Shown: positions 1 through 8,053 of the stretch, in pieces | How the letters are laid out: each line of letters starts with the position of its first letter | Numbering within the stretch: position 1 is the first letter of the stretch | DNA from: Pholiota molesta | Lineage: Eukaryota; Basidiomycota; Agaricomycetes; Agaricales; Strophariaceae | DNA: 10,229 nt | Direction: 5' to 3' | Assembly: GCA_014925825.1 (NCBI GenBank) | Contig: JACGCK010000624.1 | Span: 1 to 10,229 of the forward strand | The notes under the pieces: generated by a model | What the model was told of the DNA's origin: nothing | Database searches by the model: none | The model's input: only the letters and a program-made list of their open reading frames with translations | Position numbers and translations under genes: made by a program

Positions 1-2272
1 CCCACTGAGCGTAATTCGTAACACGCCATTCAGCACCATTCTTGAAAATATGACAAGAATAACAAATAACAGCAAGAGAACCATAAGGAACCTCGCCATC
101 ATAAATAGGGAATTGACTGGACAAATTATTGAAAGTCTCTGCCGAATACTCAAAGTTCTTGCCGGACGCATTGTAGACAAGAACTAAAAAAGAGATTAGA
201 TTAGTTATAAGTATAAAACTAATAAACTTACTGGGATCTATGGCAGCCAATGGGGGATACACCCGACTATTGCTCTTTGCTTTACTGCCATTCTCGGATT
301 GGGAGCTGCTAAGCTTGGAAGGGCTGGATGCTGGATTAAGAAGTCCTGGAACCGTATAGCCAGGACCTGTAAAATCCTCACGCTCTAAATCCAATTAAAT
401 CCAATTAGAAAAATAGAAAGGAGACAGTAAGAGAATCTCACTTGGATCCCCAATAGCCTTTGTTGTGAAAGACACAGCATCTTTCCACATCTGTATCTTC
501 ATCAAAGGCTGATGTGCCAACATACAAAGAAGTGCGCCATAACGTGCCCATTCCTCAGAATGATAAATACCAGTGAGATAATGGCCAGAATACTGCAATT
601 TGGGATTGAAGCTCCGAAGATAAGAATCAACCACCATGACAGGAGACAAGAAAAGGGCAGTGTCTCGGTGATTGACTGTTACTTCAAACCGTTGGTTGAA
701 AGATCCAAGAGACCTCCCAATAAGTTGCAAGGGAGAAACACGGGATGGATTGACATAATTGTCATCCTCAGTGAAAATAATAGCCTCCAAAGCCGGCCTA
801 ATTGAATATAAGTATACCAAAGTAATTTGCAATTAATATTTTGACGTACTTGACTTTGAGTCCTTTAATTTGTTTACGCCAATGGGTAAACATCACCAGT
901 CCCACTGCCGGCGAATCCTTTAAAGGAAGCAATGTACCCAACCTACATATAAAAATTAATAATTAGTAAACTTGAAGAATAATCACATACTGTAAATTAG
1001 GAAGAGAGTTGTAGTATCCCCCATTGGACAAGTAAGAGTCTTGATTGGTAGGATTTGCAACCTCACAAGTGGCCGGTAACTTTCTAAATAGAAGTAAATA
1101 TACCAAAGAATAAATTAAATCAAATATAAAGGGACTAACTTTACAGTTAATGATGTTAAGTCTTCTTGATAAACATCACCAGTAGCATTAGCAGGCTTAT
1201 CCAAAGCACTAATATCGTCTGGATCAGAAATATCATCAAATGTGAAGATCCTCATCGATAGCTAAAAGCCTTGGGATTAGCCTTCTTCTGCTGGCTAAAT
1301 ATACAATCAGAATATAGTACAAGTTACAATTATCAAATCATACCTTTGAGGGAAACCCTTCTTGGAGCTGGGAACCATTGGAGACGCATATACATCTTCT
1401 TTAGGACGCTTGGTTCTATAACAAAATAAGTGTATGCCACTATCCTTTTAAATAAGTACAATACGCACGGGGACTTGAATTGGAAGCCAGAAGCCAAAGG
1501 ATTATCCGGACTATCACGCTCTGTAAATGTCCTATACCAAATATTGAATAAGACAGAGTAATCCTATGTCATTTGTACCACTTACCTGGCATTACGGCGC
1601 GTACTCAAAGGTGGAGTACGGGGAGTAGATGGATTCTGAACCATCACACGGGACGGTGTTGCTTGTTCAGGATACATACTGTAAAATAATAGTTAATCTT
1701 GAGATACCAAACTGGCAAAAAAATAACCTACGAGTCATCCGGCTCCAACCTTTTGATATACAATGAGCTCAATACCTTGACAAGATAACAAGAAACATAC
1801 TGGTCATCCTCATCCTCATCCTCGTCTTCTTCTTCAGCTTCATCCTCTATGAATCTCTTGCTCTTGGATGCAATCTTATTGGGTTCAGAATCTGAATCGG
1901 AAACCTCAAGTACCCTGACAGAGAAAAATGCCAATATTAGAATAAGATTTAAAAAAATAACAAAAAAAAAAAAAAACAAACTCTGGACCAGGACTTCTAT
2001 AATAAAGGCAACAATAAATATTAGAACTCAATAAACAGAATTATAAATACATACTTGGGCACCAATTTGTGTGACACATGGCGTACTGCTGGAGTGCTAT
2101 AACAAAATGAAAATTATTAACAGCCAAGCCGATTAGGTAAAAGCCAAACATACTTGTCGTCTTCGTCTTCACTATGCCTTATTTTTCTAGGTCGGCCGCG
2201 TTTGCCTGGAGGCTTATCTTTGCTGGGATGGGCCTTGCTGGGAGCCGAACTAGATTTACCACGGGGAGGCAT
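1..2272 (-). CDS. AT-hook, acidic-region nuclear protein of unknown function (14 exons in window, 3' end outside)
   Basis: I do not recognise a named family. By splicing I get exons 2272-2154, 2096-2055, 1996-1982, 1914-1801, 1749-1732, 1678-1586, 1531-1469, 1415-1344, 1294-1140, 1083-991, 942-850, 797-442, 384-232 and 183-1. All introns are GT-AG, about 50-75 nt, and phases agree throughout. The product (about 523 residues seen, C-terminus missing) begins MPPRGKSS and has an AT-hook (KRGRPRK) near residues 24-30, so minor-groove DNA binding is likely. An S/D/E-rich acidic stretch follows (DSDSEP..., then EEEDEDEDEDD), then a Pro/Ser/Thr/Arg linker, then a more ordered region in the long exon 797-442 and after it (motifs HYLTGIYHSEEW, EWRVTNYAQW). 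One base seems missing in exon 9 near 1256-1260: frame passes from ...AFSYR to MRIFTFDD with no splice site. It is divergent from the gene at 2652. It resembles, from general recollection only, unnamed multi-copy Agaricomycete proteins. The 15- and 18-nt exons are the least certain. Confidence 0.72.
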
Positions 2273-2307
2273 GGTCGTACAAGATCCAATCTTCTACACA
2301 GGGATAG

Positions 2308-2315
2308 CTTTTATA
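2308..2315 (-). promoter_or_regulatory. TATA box of the AT-hook gene
   Basis: On the minus strand the sequence reads TATAAAAG, starting about 43 bases upstream of the ATG at 2272. This is a normal distance for a fungal TATA-containing promoter with a short leader. It supports the chosen start codon. Confidence 0.5.
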
Positions 2316-2530
2316 GCACCAAAAGAAGATACTCCCACGTTCAGATAATCAGCAAGATAATCAGTAAATATCTGGCTAATGGAGTGTCGGAAACCTTACG
2401 GTAATATTATTACCGGTATATCAGGGTCAAACTGATGAAACCCAGAGTCTATACCTCAAACAGTATAGCATAAGCTATTTATAATGTTCCATAACAGAAT
2501 TCATGATCAATTAAGCAACTCATGTCATTA

Positions 2531-2543
2531 GAAACTTCTAGAA
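2531..2543. promoter_or_regulatory. heat-shock element, GAAnnTTCnnGAA
   Basis: Three perfect alternating units are present: GAA at 2531, TTC at 2536 and GAA at 2541, each separated by two bases. This is the classic three-unit site bound by a trimer of the heat-shock factor HSF1. It ends 57 bases before the TATA box of the plus-strand gene. By base counting, a match to these nine fixed positions is expected by chance less than once in 10 kb (about 0.08 counting both orientations). Function is inferred. Confidence 0.5.
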
Positions 2544-2553
2544 GCTTAAATTG

Positions 2554-2574
2554 ATCTGATGGTAACCATCAGAT
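2554..2574. promoter_or_regulatory. 21-bp near-perfect palindrome, possible dimeric factor site
   Basis: Two perfect 10-base arms (ATCTGATGGT and ACCATCAGAT) surround a single A at 2564. It lies 10 bases after the heat-shock element and 27 bases before the plus-strand TATA box. It may be a binding site for a dimeric regulator. I know no factor that it matches. Confidence 0.4.
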
Positions 2575-2600
2575 AAGCATAAACAGCTGATTAATTCAGA

Positions 2601-2608
2601 TATAAATA
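2601..2608 (+). promoter_or_regulatory. TATA box of the 307-residue protein gene
   Basis: TATAAATA lies 51 bases upstream of the ATG at 2652, in an otherwise AT-rich leader. The spacing suits transcription starting near 2630-2640 with a very short 5' leader. It supports the chosen start. Confidence 0.5.
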
Positions 2609-2651
2609 TAACTCTATGTAGTTTGCTTTGCGCTCTGATCTCTCCGCACCA

Positions 2652-3824
2652 ATGGATGAATATTACCCTGGGATGATGCTAGTGAGTGCGAATAAATTTC
2701 ACGGATTAGTAACTGATTATCTTTCTAGAACAAGAGTTGAATAGACTCCATGAAGCGCGTACATATTCCTCTGACTCTGCTGATATCCATCTTGCAAACA
2801 TTAATGTAAGCCTCTTAGCATTTTGCTAAATGTGGTATAACTCATGCTATCAAAGTTGGATGACTTACACATAGTACCACGTACTGAGCCCCAATCCTGG
2901 AGGTTAAGTTACTTTAACACGGAGGATTCTCAGATGGAAGATGCTTTCATCCGATTACAAGGCATTCTTTGTTCCAAAATGTTACCCCCTGTTTCCAAAG
3001 CTATGTACGTCTTTCTTTATTTCAGTATGTATACCATTCCATTAATATACGCACATACAGCAACTCAGCCTCAGCAATCCGGAGTCGCCCCCATCTGAGG
3101 CAAGCTGTCACTATTACTGGACTTGGAAATACTGTCTTTGAACACTATTTGCACAACATGGAGAAAGCTTATGTGGCTTTTACAAACCACTTTCCTCCCG
3201 ATAGACTTGAACAATGGGAACCAACACAACATGGAGAACATATTGCTTTGGACTCTCATACTCGGTACTTTTCCTATAAACATTTTGTTCCAAGTACAGA
3301 GTCACTCCCTTTCCACCAAACTGTTGATCCAGAAGGCGTCTTGGAGAGTATGAGAGGAGACAGTCTAGTCCATGCTGCAGATAATGAAGTTGATTATTTT
3401 GTGCAATATACTGATAAGGATGGCCAAGTGTTGTAAGTAATTAATACTTTCCAAGTTTATCAACTAATAAAACTTGTAGATATAAGCGCACCAGTCCAAA
3501 CAACTACAGAATTGGTGATATTGTCGAGATTACTATGGTAATTCTAGCATATCCTGCCAAGGACAAGAAATACAAGATGGTGCCTCTGCTTCGTGGTGTT
3601 TTGCTGCTCAACCAAACATTCAGAGATGTATGTGTTTCATTAAATTTATAATATTCCAATTGCTCATTAATCTATTATAGCGCGCAGCCATCTTGAGAAT
3701 GAGGAGTCGCTACCCATCTACAGATCAGCAGATATATAAACTTCCCACCAAGAGAAAGTCAGCTTATGTGGAAAGCAGTGAGGTCAATGAGACGGGTATC
3801 AAACTAGCTAGAATGTCTTTGTAA
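2652..3824 (+). CDS. conserved-type fungal protein of unknown function, 307 residues, 6 exons
   Basis: The product is not recognised. Exons 2652-2685, 2729-2805, 2856-3004, 3061-3432, 3480-3627 and 3681-3824 join into 924 nt, exactly 308 codons with the TAA stop and no frame break, which strongly supports the model. The first intron must use the GTGCGA donor at 2686, because the nearer GTGAGT at 2682 would put the next exon out of frame. The protein starts MDEYYPGMML. It has a helical N-terminal segment (QELNRLHEAR), a WRLSYFNTEDSQMEDAFIRL segment, and a region rich in H/F/Y (HYLHNMEKAYVAF). A compact strand-rich segment follows near residues 212-250 (YRIGDIVEITM, KYKMVPLLRGVLLL), then a basic tail (KLPTKRK), possibly a nuclear signal. 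No signal peptide or membrane helix is seen. It shares a divergent promoter with the AT-hook gene, so the two may act together. From general recollection it resembles unnamed expanded Agaricomycete proteins. Confidence 0.78.
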
Positions 3825-3934
3825 CCATCCAAATCAAATATGCCCGCTATATTCTTTAAACTTTCATATCAAAGAAGGACACAAAAAGTCATCAAATTTC
3901 AATAACTAAGAATAATATTCAACTCCACAGATAC

Positions 3935-3940
3935 AATAAA
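3935..3940 (+). terminator. candidate poly(A) signal of the 307-residue protein gene
   Basis: AATAAA lies 111 bases after the stop codon at 3824 and before the convergent gene ending at 4036. Fungal poly(A) signals are loose, so this is only a candidate. Confidence 0.3.
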
Positions 3941-4035
3941 AGATATTGGTGGTATTATCTTGAATAACAAGACAATCAAAGCGGGTGACTCTAATAACCA
4001 TCTATTGAATTAAAGTCAGTAAATAGCACTAATGA

Positions 4036-4920
4036 TTATAAAATGATAAACTCAACATATTCAATGCATGGGTCCCGCATTATCTGCCAATCTCTAAATA
4101 TATCCAAATCCATATTCCCAAGCCATTCCATTTGTGATTGTCTAACAGTAGACACATCACCAGTGAAAGGGACAAACAAGGTATACAGATCTCCAATATT
4201 GCGTGAAGTAGCAGGGCAAGAGCTATACTCTCCGCAATGATGAGTAGGAGTATCCTGCCAAGCAAGAAGAGAAATTTTGATATCAAATCCCCGATTCCGG
4301 TATTTGTTGATCCATTCTGTTCTCCCAGAATAAAGTTCAAGACCCTTCTTGTCAAGAGTAAGATTGGGATAGAGGGAACAGAAGCCGGCATAAGAGATAA
4401 AATTCATGGTAATGGTGGAAGCAAACTTTGCAATAACCTGGAATAACCATCGTCTCTTGACAACAATGATATTGATGGAAGTGACCCTACCACCCACAAG
4501 CTTTTGATGCTTGGTGACGCAGGTGATATAATTGTCAAAGCCAATATATCCATGGTTGGGAAATGTTGAAACATTTCTGTATCCACAAATATCTTCAATC
4601 CAATGGATAAAAGGCGATGGTGAAAGTGGGGAATCCAGAGGTAGAAAGATGTCCAAATCATTGGGTTCAAAAGAGTCGGGGAATAAAACCAATAGAGGAT
4701 AGGATCCAGAAATGAGGGCCTGTGTTTGTTGGAGGTGGTGGAGAAGGGTGGAGGATTGTCCCAAGTGAAAACGCGCCACAATGGAAGAGATAACAAGATG
4801 AAGACTTCGTTGAGTTTCTGTATATCTCATAGAAGCATAAAAATCCTCTAAATAACCCAAAGTTTAGCAAACACAGACACAGGGATTAAGAAGGTATACC
4901 TTACCTAGATCAGGCTCCAT
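4036..4920 (-). CDS. nucleotidyltransferase-fold-like protein, 275 residues, 2 exons
   Basis: Exon 1 is only 16 nt (4920-4905, MEPDL plus one base). A 57-nt intron (4904-4848, GTAAGG...TTTAG) follows, and exon 2 runs 4847-4036 to a TAA stop, giving 828 nt in frame. Without splicing, an in-frame ATG inside the intron would give a start MGYLEDF; the spliced start MEPDLEDF is preferred. Residues 52-73 read SGS...EPNDLDIFLP: a GS at 53-54 followed by D69 and D71. This matches the hG[GS]...Dh[DE]h signature of DNA polymerase beta-type nucleotidyltransferases, where the two acids bind metal. The strand that normally carries a third acid seems to be SINIIVV at 129-135, with Asn131 instead. A later conserved-looking block is MNFIS...SLYPNLTL (153-170), then an H/C-rich patch HHCGEYSSCP. 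Fold assignment is by motif only, and substrate is unknown. The Asn could mean loss of catalysis. No frame breaks are seen. Confidence 0.68.
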
Positions 4921-5170
4921 AATGAGATGGATGTTGAGAAAAGACCTACCAATCCCTTATCAGTGATCGATATGATCACATTCACGTGCATCATAAATAG
5001 CAGTGCATAACCAAAATTGATGGATACTACACATAGAAAACACATTTACTGCCACTAATATTAGACACAATGTACAGTAACACAACATTGGATTTTATGC
5101 TATTATATATCAGACCAAAACCTTAATAATATATATATGAATTTCTTACTTTGACTGTGAATAAGAGCAC

Positions 5171-5634
5171 TCATAAAAGGCCATGATACGTGATTGTAAA
5201 GCTGTCTACAAGAAAAATCTTTAGTCAACTTGTAACGGTTATCAATTCAGTACTCACCATCCAGAGAACCACCACTAAAACATTCAGTAATACAGGCCTG
5301 AACAGACTCCGTAAAAGAGACGATTCCACCATATATATACCCCCACATTGAATATACACCGGAAGCCACCAAGTGGAAATAACGCAAAGGGTGCTTGATA
5401 CGGATATGACGATCCAATCCCAAATCACCTGGTACCCTAACCCAACCAAATGATTCATCATTCCATAAAGGATGTTCTTTGGACTTTGTACCACAATGAA
5501 GAAGAAGATCCTTGGATGTACAAGTCTCCAGGACGGCCGAGACGCAAAGGAGGATAATGGTTATATGCATATAGAATCCGGAAAGAGAATCTGTCAAGCT
5601 GGATATGTTTGATCTTGAACCACTTGAATGGCAT
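5171..5634 (-). CDS. small fungal protein with RxGxPGDLYI motif, unknown function, one frame break
   Basis: I read an ATG at 5634 (MPFKWFKIKHIQL), exon 1 to 5258, a 52-nt intron 5257-5206 (GTGAGT...TTGTAG) and exon 2 5205-5171 ending DSFTITYHGLL and a TGA. One extra base is needed to explain a frame change at the AAA run near 5485-5487: the frame giving RLGRPGDLYIQGSSSSLWYK stops soon after, while the next frame continues SKEHPLWNDESFGWVRVPGD to the splice site. Corrected length is about 136 residues. No signal peptide or membrane helix is convincing in the corrected frame. The hydrophobic N-terminus of the competing frame (5699-5247) is a frame artefact. The gene lies 250 bp upstream of the nucleotidyltransferase-like gene on the same strand. 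The A-run indel may be a sequencing error or an inactivating mutation. The family is not recognised. Confidence 0.6.
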
Positions 5635-5716
5635 GATAGTAGGGGAGACAAGAAAGATAAAGAAAGACAAAATACAAAAGTGTTATCAGTGTATCTCAAT
5701 CTGAGCGTGTAATCCG

Positions 5717-5890
5717 TGGAAACATGTTATATAAGCATTGCACAAATGCTATGCTTATATAATAAGTGGGATCAAAACATCACTGATGGGAACAAACACA
5801 CTATTTAAAGCAAAGAAGGACTGGCATCAGTAATAGGGATAACAGAGCGGACTTTTTTTTTTGCTGGTTGAAAAGAACTCACTTTACTGC
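5717..5890 (+). repeat. direct repeat, copy A
   Basis: This 174-bp segment is repeated in the same orientation at 6792-6990. Nearly identical blocks include the 43 bases around the palindrome (5723-5765), a block TGATGGGAACAAACACAC...TTTAAA, a TGGCATCAGT block, a T-run, and GAAAAGAACTCACTTTACTGC at the right end. Copy A lacks about 25 bases present in copy B, after GAAGGAC. It contains a palindrome with perfect 12-base arms TTATATAAGCAT/ATGCTTATATAA (5727-5738 and 5751-5762). It lies just upstream of the minus-strand gene starting at 5634 and could supply its TATA element. Confidence 0.85.
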
Positions 5891-6296
5891 AGTAGAAACT
5901 AGACTACTTGACCACATTTGCCTATACATCAATGAATTTACGCAAATATTAAGTAAAAAGGCTTGTTACACAGCAAATTTAATATACTTAAATCTCAACT
6001 ACATAGATTGTAATCTACCCGCGGGTGTGTGCCGGCGTGGTGTCGGGTGGACCTGCATGCACGCGGTGGGTGTGCTAACGTGGCGGCGCTGGGGCACCTT
6101 TGCCGTCGGAAAGGGCATATGGGTGGATGATGATGACGGGGTAGAAAGTGGGTTAGGGTTAAGACCAATTGGCAGGGAGCGGGGGCGGACGCATTGGGTC
6201 GCGGTGCTCGACGGCGCTTCCAAACCGACAAAATCATTGCAGCGTGCCCTCTTCTGCGCGAAGGGAGCAGGGTGGATGGAAAGTGTGTCTCAGACA

Positions 6297-6358
6297 TTAT
6301 GACGTATACGCGTACAAAACACCCAACTTTGGGGTTTTTGTACGCCTATACGTCATAA
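6297..6358. repeat. inverted repeat, 28-bp arms
   Basis: The left arm 6297-6324 starts TTATGACGTATACGCGTACA and the right arm 6331-6358 ends TGTACGCCTATACGTCATAA. The arms pair at 25 of 28 positions around a six-base loop AACTTT. This could fold as a strong hairpin, or be the fused ends of a small inverted-repeat element. An ACACGTGT palindrome follows at 6359-6366. Confidence 0.8.
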
Positions 6359-6416
6359 ACACGTGTCATAATAAAAATAGCCCAGGTTAGGTCATTATAG
6401 ATTACGCTTCCGATTT

Positions 6417-6449
6417 ATAGGAATCGTTTATTTTAATTACGATTCCTAT
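6417..6449. repeat. inverted repeat, 11-bp arms
   Basis: ATAGGAATCGT (6417-6427) and ACGATTCCTAT (6439-6449) are perfect inverse complements with an 11-base AT-rich loop. A further copy of AGGAATCGTT follows at 6453-6462. Confidence 0.7.
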
Positions 6450-6791
6450 TTAAGGAATCGTTCTTTTAAACCGACGTTTTGCGCGTGCTCTGACGTCGTT
6501 CCAAATTAGGAATACCGCGGGAATCGCCTTTTTTTGGCGTTTTCTTTGTTTTCCCTTTGCCGTTTGATGCCGTGTTGGCATCAAAATTGCCTCCGGGCCC
6601 GCTCCGTGTTCGAAAATGGGTAACAAGACCAACTGCAGTGGACCGAAAATAGAACGGACAAATGAAGACCGCAACTGCGGGAACAAAATCAGCAATAGTG
6701 CCAGTGTATGTATACTGGATAAGAAATATATTAGCTTGTTGATGAAGTGAACAATATGTGATTTAAATGTTTATATTACCCGTAGCATTCA

Positions 6792-6990
6792 TGGGAACAT
6801 GTTATATAAGCATTGCACAAATGCTATGCTTATATAATAAATGGGATCACAACATAACTGATGGGAACAAACACACTATTTAAAAATAGAAGGACCAACA
6901 CGTGACAAATGGCGTGATTGATGGCATCAGTGATGGGGGTCAACAGCGCGTACGTTTTTTTTGCTCGGTGAAAAGAACTCACTTTACTGC
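6792..6990 (+). repeat. direct repeat, copy B
   Basis: This 199-bp copy of the segment at 5717-5890 has the same perfect-arm palindrome (6802-6813 and 6826-6837). It holds about 25 extra bases (CCAACACGTGACAAATGGCG and following), including a CACGTG. Similarity to copy A stops sharply after ACTTTACTGC at 6990, where the GC-rich island begins. Confidence 0.85.
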
Positions 6991-7866
6991 GTAAAGACTC
7001 GTAACTCGCGAGTACTCGGTACATGGCAAGCGCGAGAGGCCGCAGCGACAGGAATTGCGGGTATGGCAACACCTGGCACGATGCGTCTCCACGCCGCATA
7101 GTGCTGCATATGCAGCACTTATTGTACGTGTAGACGGTGAGTGCGGAGGCGTGTGCCGTCCCATCATTGAGCCGTCGTGTCTTTGCGCTGTCGCGTGGTT
7201 TCGCCGTCCTTGGCCTGGCGCCCAGTCCAAACGAACCCGTCGTCGCCCTCGCCCTCGTCGCTGAAGCCCTCATCCCACACTCCACCATCTTTAGGATTGT
7301 CGGCACGATGGGCGTGATCATCAAATGCATCGGCGTGGACAGCGTGCGGATGAGTGATGTGGCGGGTGTGCGAAGCCGTCGTCGTGGCGTCGTGCATCGC
7401 AGGACGATGTGGTCGTGGTTTCCGTGCGCCGCGGGACGACATGGGGGCGGTGCCACGGCACGATGTCGCGGGCTTGAGGCTGTGGGGAGGGATCGGTCAG
7501 CGGCGAGCGAGCGCGGACCATGTAGGGCGTACCTTGTGGGTCTCCCGCTCCCGGGTCTCCCCTTACTCTCTCCTCCCCTTCCTTCGTCGTTGGTGCGCGG
7601 AATGCGCCACGAGGGGCTCGGACGGCGTTGTGGTGGTATAGAGCGCCAGCGCGGCATCGTCGTGTCGTCGTCGTCATGTCGCCGTGTCACCGCGTTGTGC
7701 GTCCGTGGTCGTCGTGGTCGAGGTGGCGGCGTGGCGCGAGAGGTCGAGGCGTGCGAGGTGGGTGGGGAGCGAGATGAGGAGAGTGGTGGTTGAGAATCAG
7801 AGAGAAAGATCAACAATCAATGTTGATCACTGCGCACGGCAACTTCCGCGACGCACTCGGCCCGGT
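6991..7866. other. GC-rich island with overlapping long ORFs on both strands; no supported gene
   Basis: Long ORFs exist on both strands here, for example 7137-7793 plus (218 codons) and 6830-7816 minus (328 codons). They overlap almost fully and encode Arg/Pro/Thr/His- or Arg/Gly/Val-rich low-complexity sequence. Simple runs such as CGTCGTCGT, TGGTGGT and GTCGTCGTCGTCATG produce these. The minus ORF even runs into the direct repeat copy B. I see no domain, introns or promoter, so these look like side effects of high GC and few stop codons. A hairpin GATCAACA/TGTTGATC sits at 7808-7828. The island is sharply bounded by the direct repeat on the left and a repeat cluster on the right. Confidence 0.55.
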
Positions 7867-8023
7867 TGCGAGTACTCACGCGGGTACTCACAATACTGGA
7901 AATCCAAACTCAGATCCGGGCCTACCCGTGGGAACGAGTGATCCGGACTCGCGAGTCGGCCTACTTGTGGGTATTCTCACGAGTCAACCCGCGAGTACCT
8001 GCGATGGGACATGACTCGTGTCC
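7867..8023. repeat. cluster of degenerate GCGAGTACTC / GCGGGTAC-type repeats
   Basis: Variants of one short motif recur: GCGAGTACTCACGCGGGTAC (7868-7887), GACTCGCGAGTC (7946-7957, a perfect 12-base palindrome), GTGGGTATTCTCACGAGTC, AACCCGCGAGTACC, and a final GGACA...TGTCC pair (8007-8023). A related ACTCGCGAGTACTCGG stands at 7004-7019, at the other edge of the GC-rich island. The cluster is degenerate, not a clean tandem array. Confidence 0.5.
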
Positions 8024-8053
8024 AGCCTTACCTCAGAGTAAGTATAGATTATT

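Larger units (their letters stand above)
2273..2651. promoter_or_regulatory. shared divergent promoter of the AT-hook gene and the 307-residue protein gene
   Basis: These 379 bp separate two start codons pointing away from each other. They contain a TATA box for each side (2308-2315 minus, 2601-2608 plus), a perfect three-unit heat-shock element at 2531-2543, a 21-bp near-perfect palindrome at 2554-2574, and a smaller palindrome with 7-bp arms (CGGTAAT/ATTACCG) at 2399-2415. No ORF here looks real. Co-regulation of the two flanking genes is inferred from the arrangement. Confidence 0.6.
5891..6791. other. spacer between the direct repeats; no convincing gene
   Basis: This 0.9-kb stretch begins AT-rich, turns GC-rich at about 6018-6290, then returns to mixed composition. 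The ORFs across 5868-6302 on both strands are composition-driven overlaps with no recognisable domain or splice structure, and I reject them. It holds a large inverted repeat (6297-6358), an inverted repeat with 11-base arms (6417-6449) and a short hairpin TTTGATGCC/GGCATCAAA (6563-6585). The arrangement, direct repeats around a non-coding core with hairpins, is compatible with a small non-autonomous element. I see no primer-binding site, polypurine tract or transposase. Confidence 0.5.

Noticed and set aside
512..805. Plus-strand ORF opposite exon 12 of the AT-hook gene
   Set aside because: It is a shadow of the 356-nt minus-strand exon, which has correct splice phases on both sides.
1955..1980. 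A-rich run (poly-T on the minus strand) as a retroposon tail
   Set aside because: It lies within an intron of the AT-hook gene as a polypyrimidine stretch, with no sign of a retroposed copy.
2154..2404. Plus-strand ORFs over the AT-hook exon
   Set aside because: They lie opposite exon 1 and the promoter of the minus gene. The minus reading gives the AT-hook and a good splice donor.
2682..2728. GTGAGT donor at 2682 for intron 1 of the 307-residue protein gene
   Set aside because: It puts exon 2 out of frame with an immediate stop. The donor at 2686 keeps all six exons in frame.
5247..5699. 150-codon minus ORF starting with a hydrophobic, signal-peptide-like N-terminus
   Set aside because: Its first half is the wrong frame of the gene starting at 5634. 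Only its second half belongs to that gene.
6150..6162. GGGTTAGGGTTA, a telomere-like stretch
   Set aside because: Only about two units, not an array, so it can easily be chance in GC-rich sequence.
5868..6302. ORF of 144 codons on the plus strand and overlapping minus ORFs
   Set aside because: No recognisable sequence, no splice context, and the reading frame stays open only because of GC-rich composition.
6830..7816. 328-codon minus-strand ORF and 218-codon plus-strand ORF (7137-7793)
   Set aside because: They overlap fully, are low-complexity Arg/Pro/Thr or Arg/Gly/Val sequence in a GC-rich island, show no domain, and the minus ORF runs into the direct repeat.
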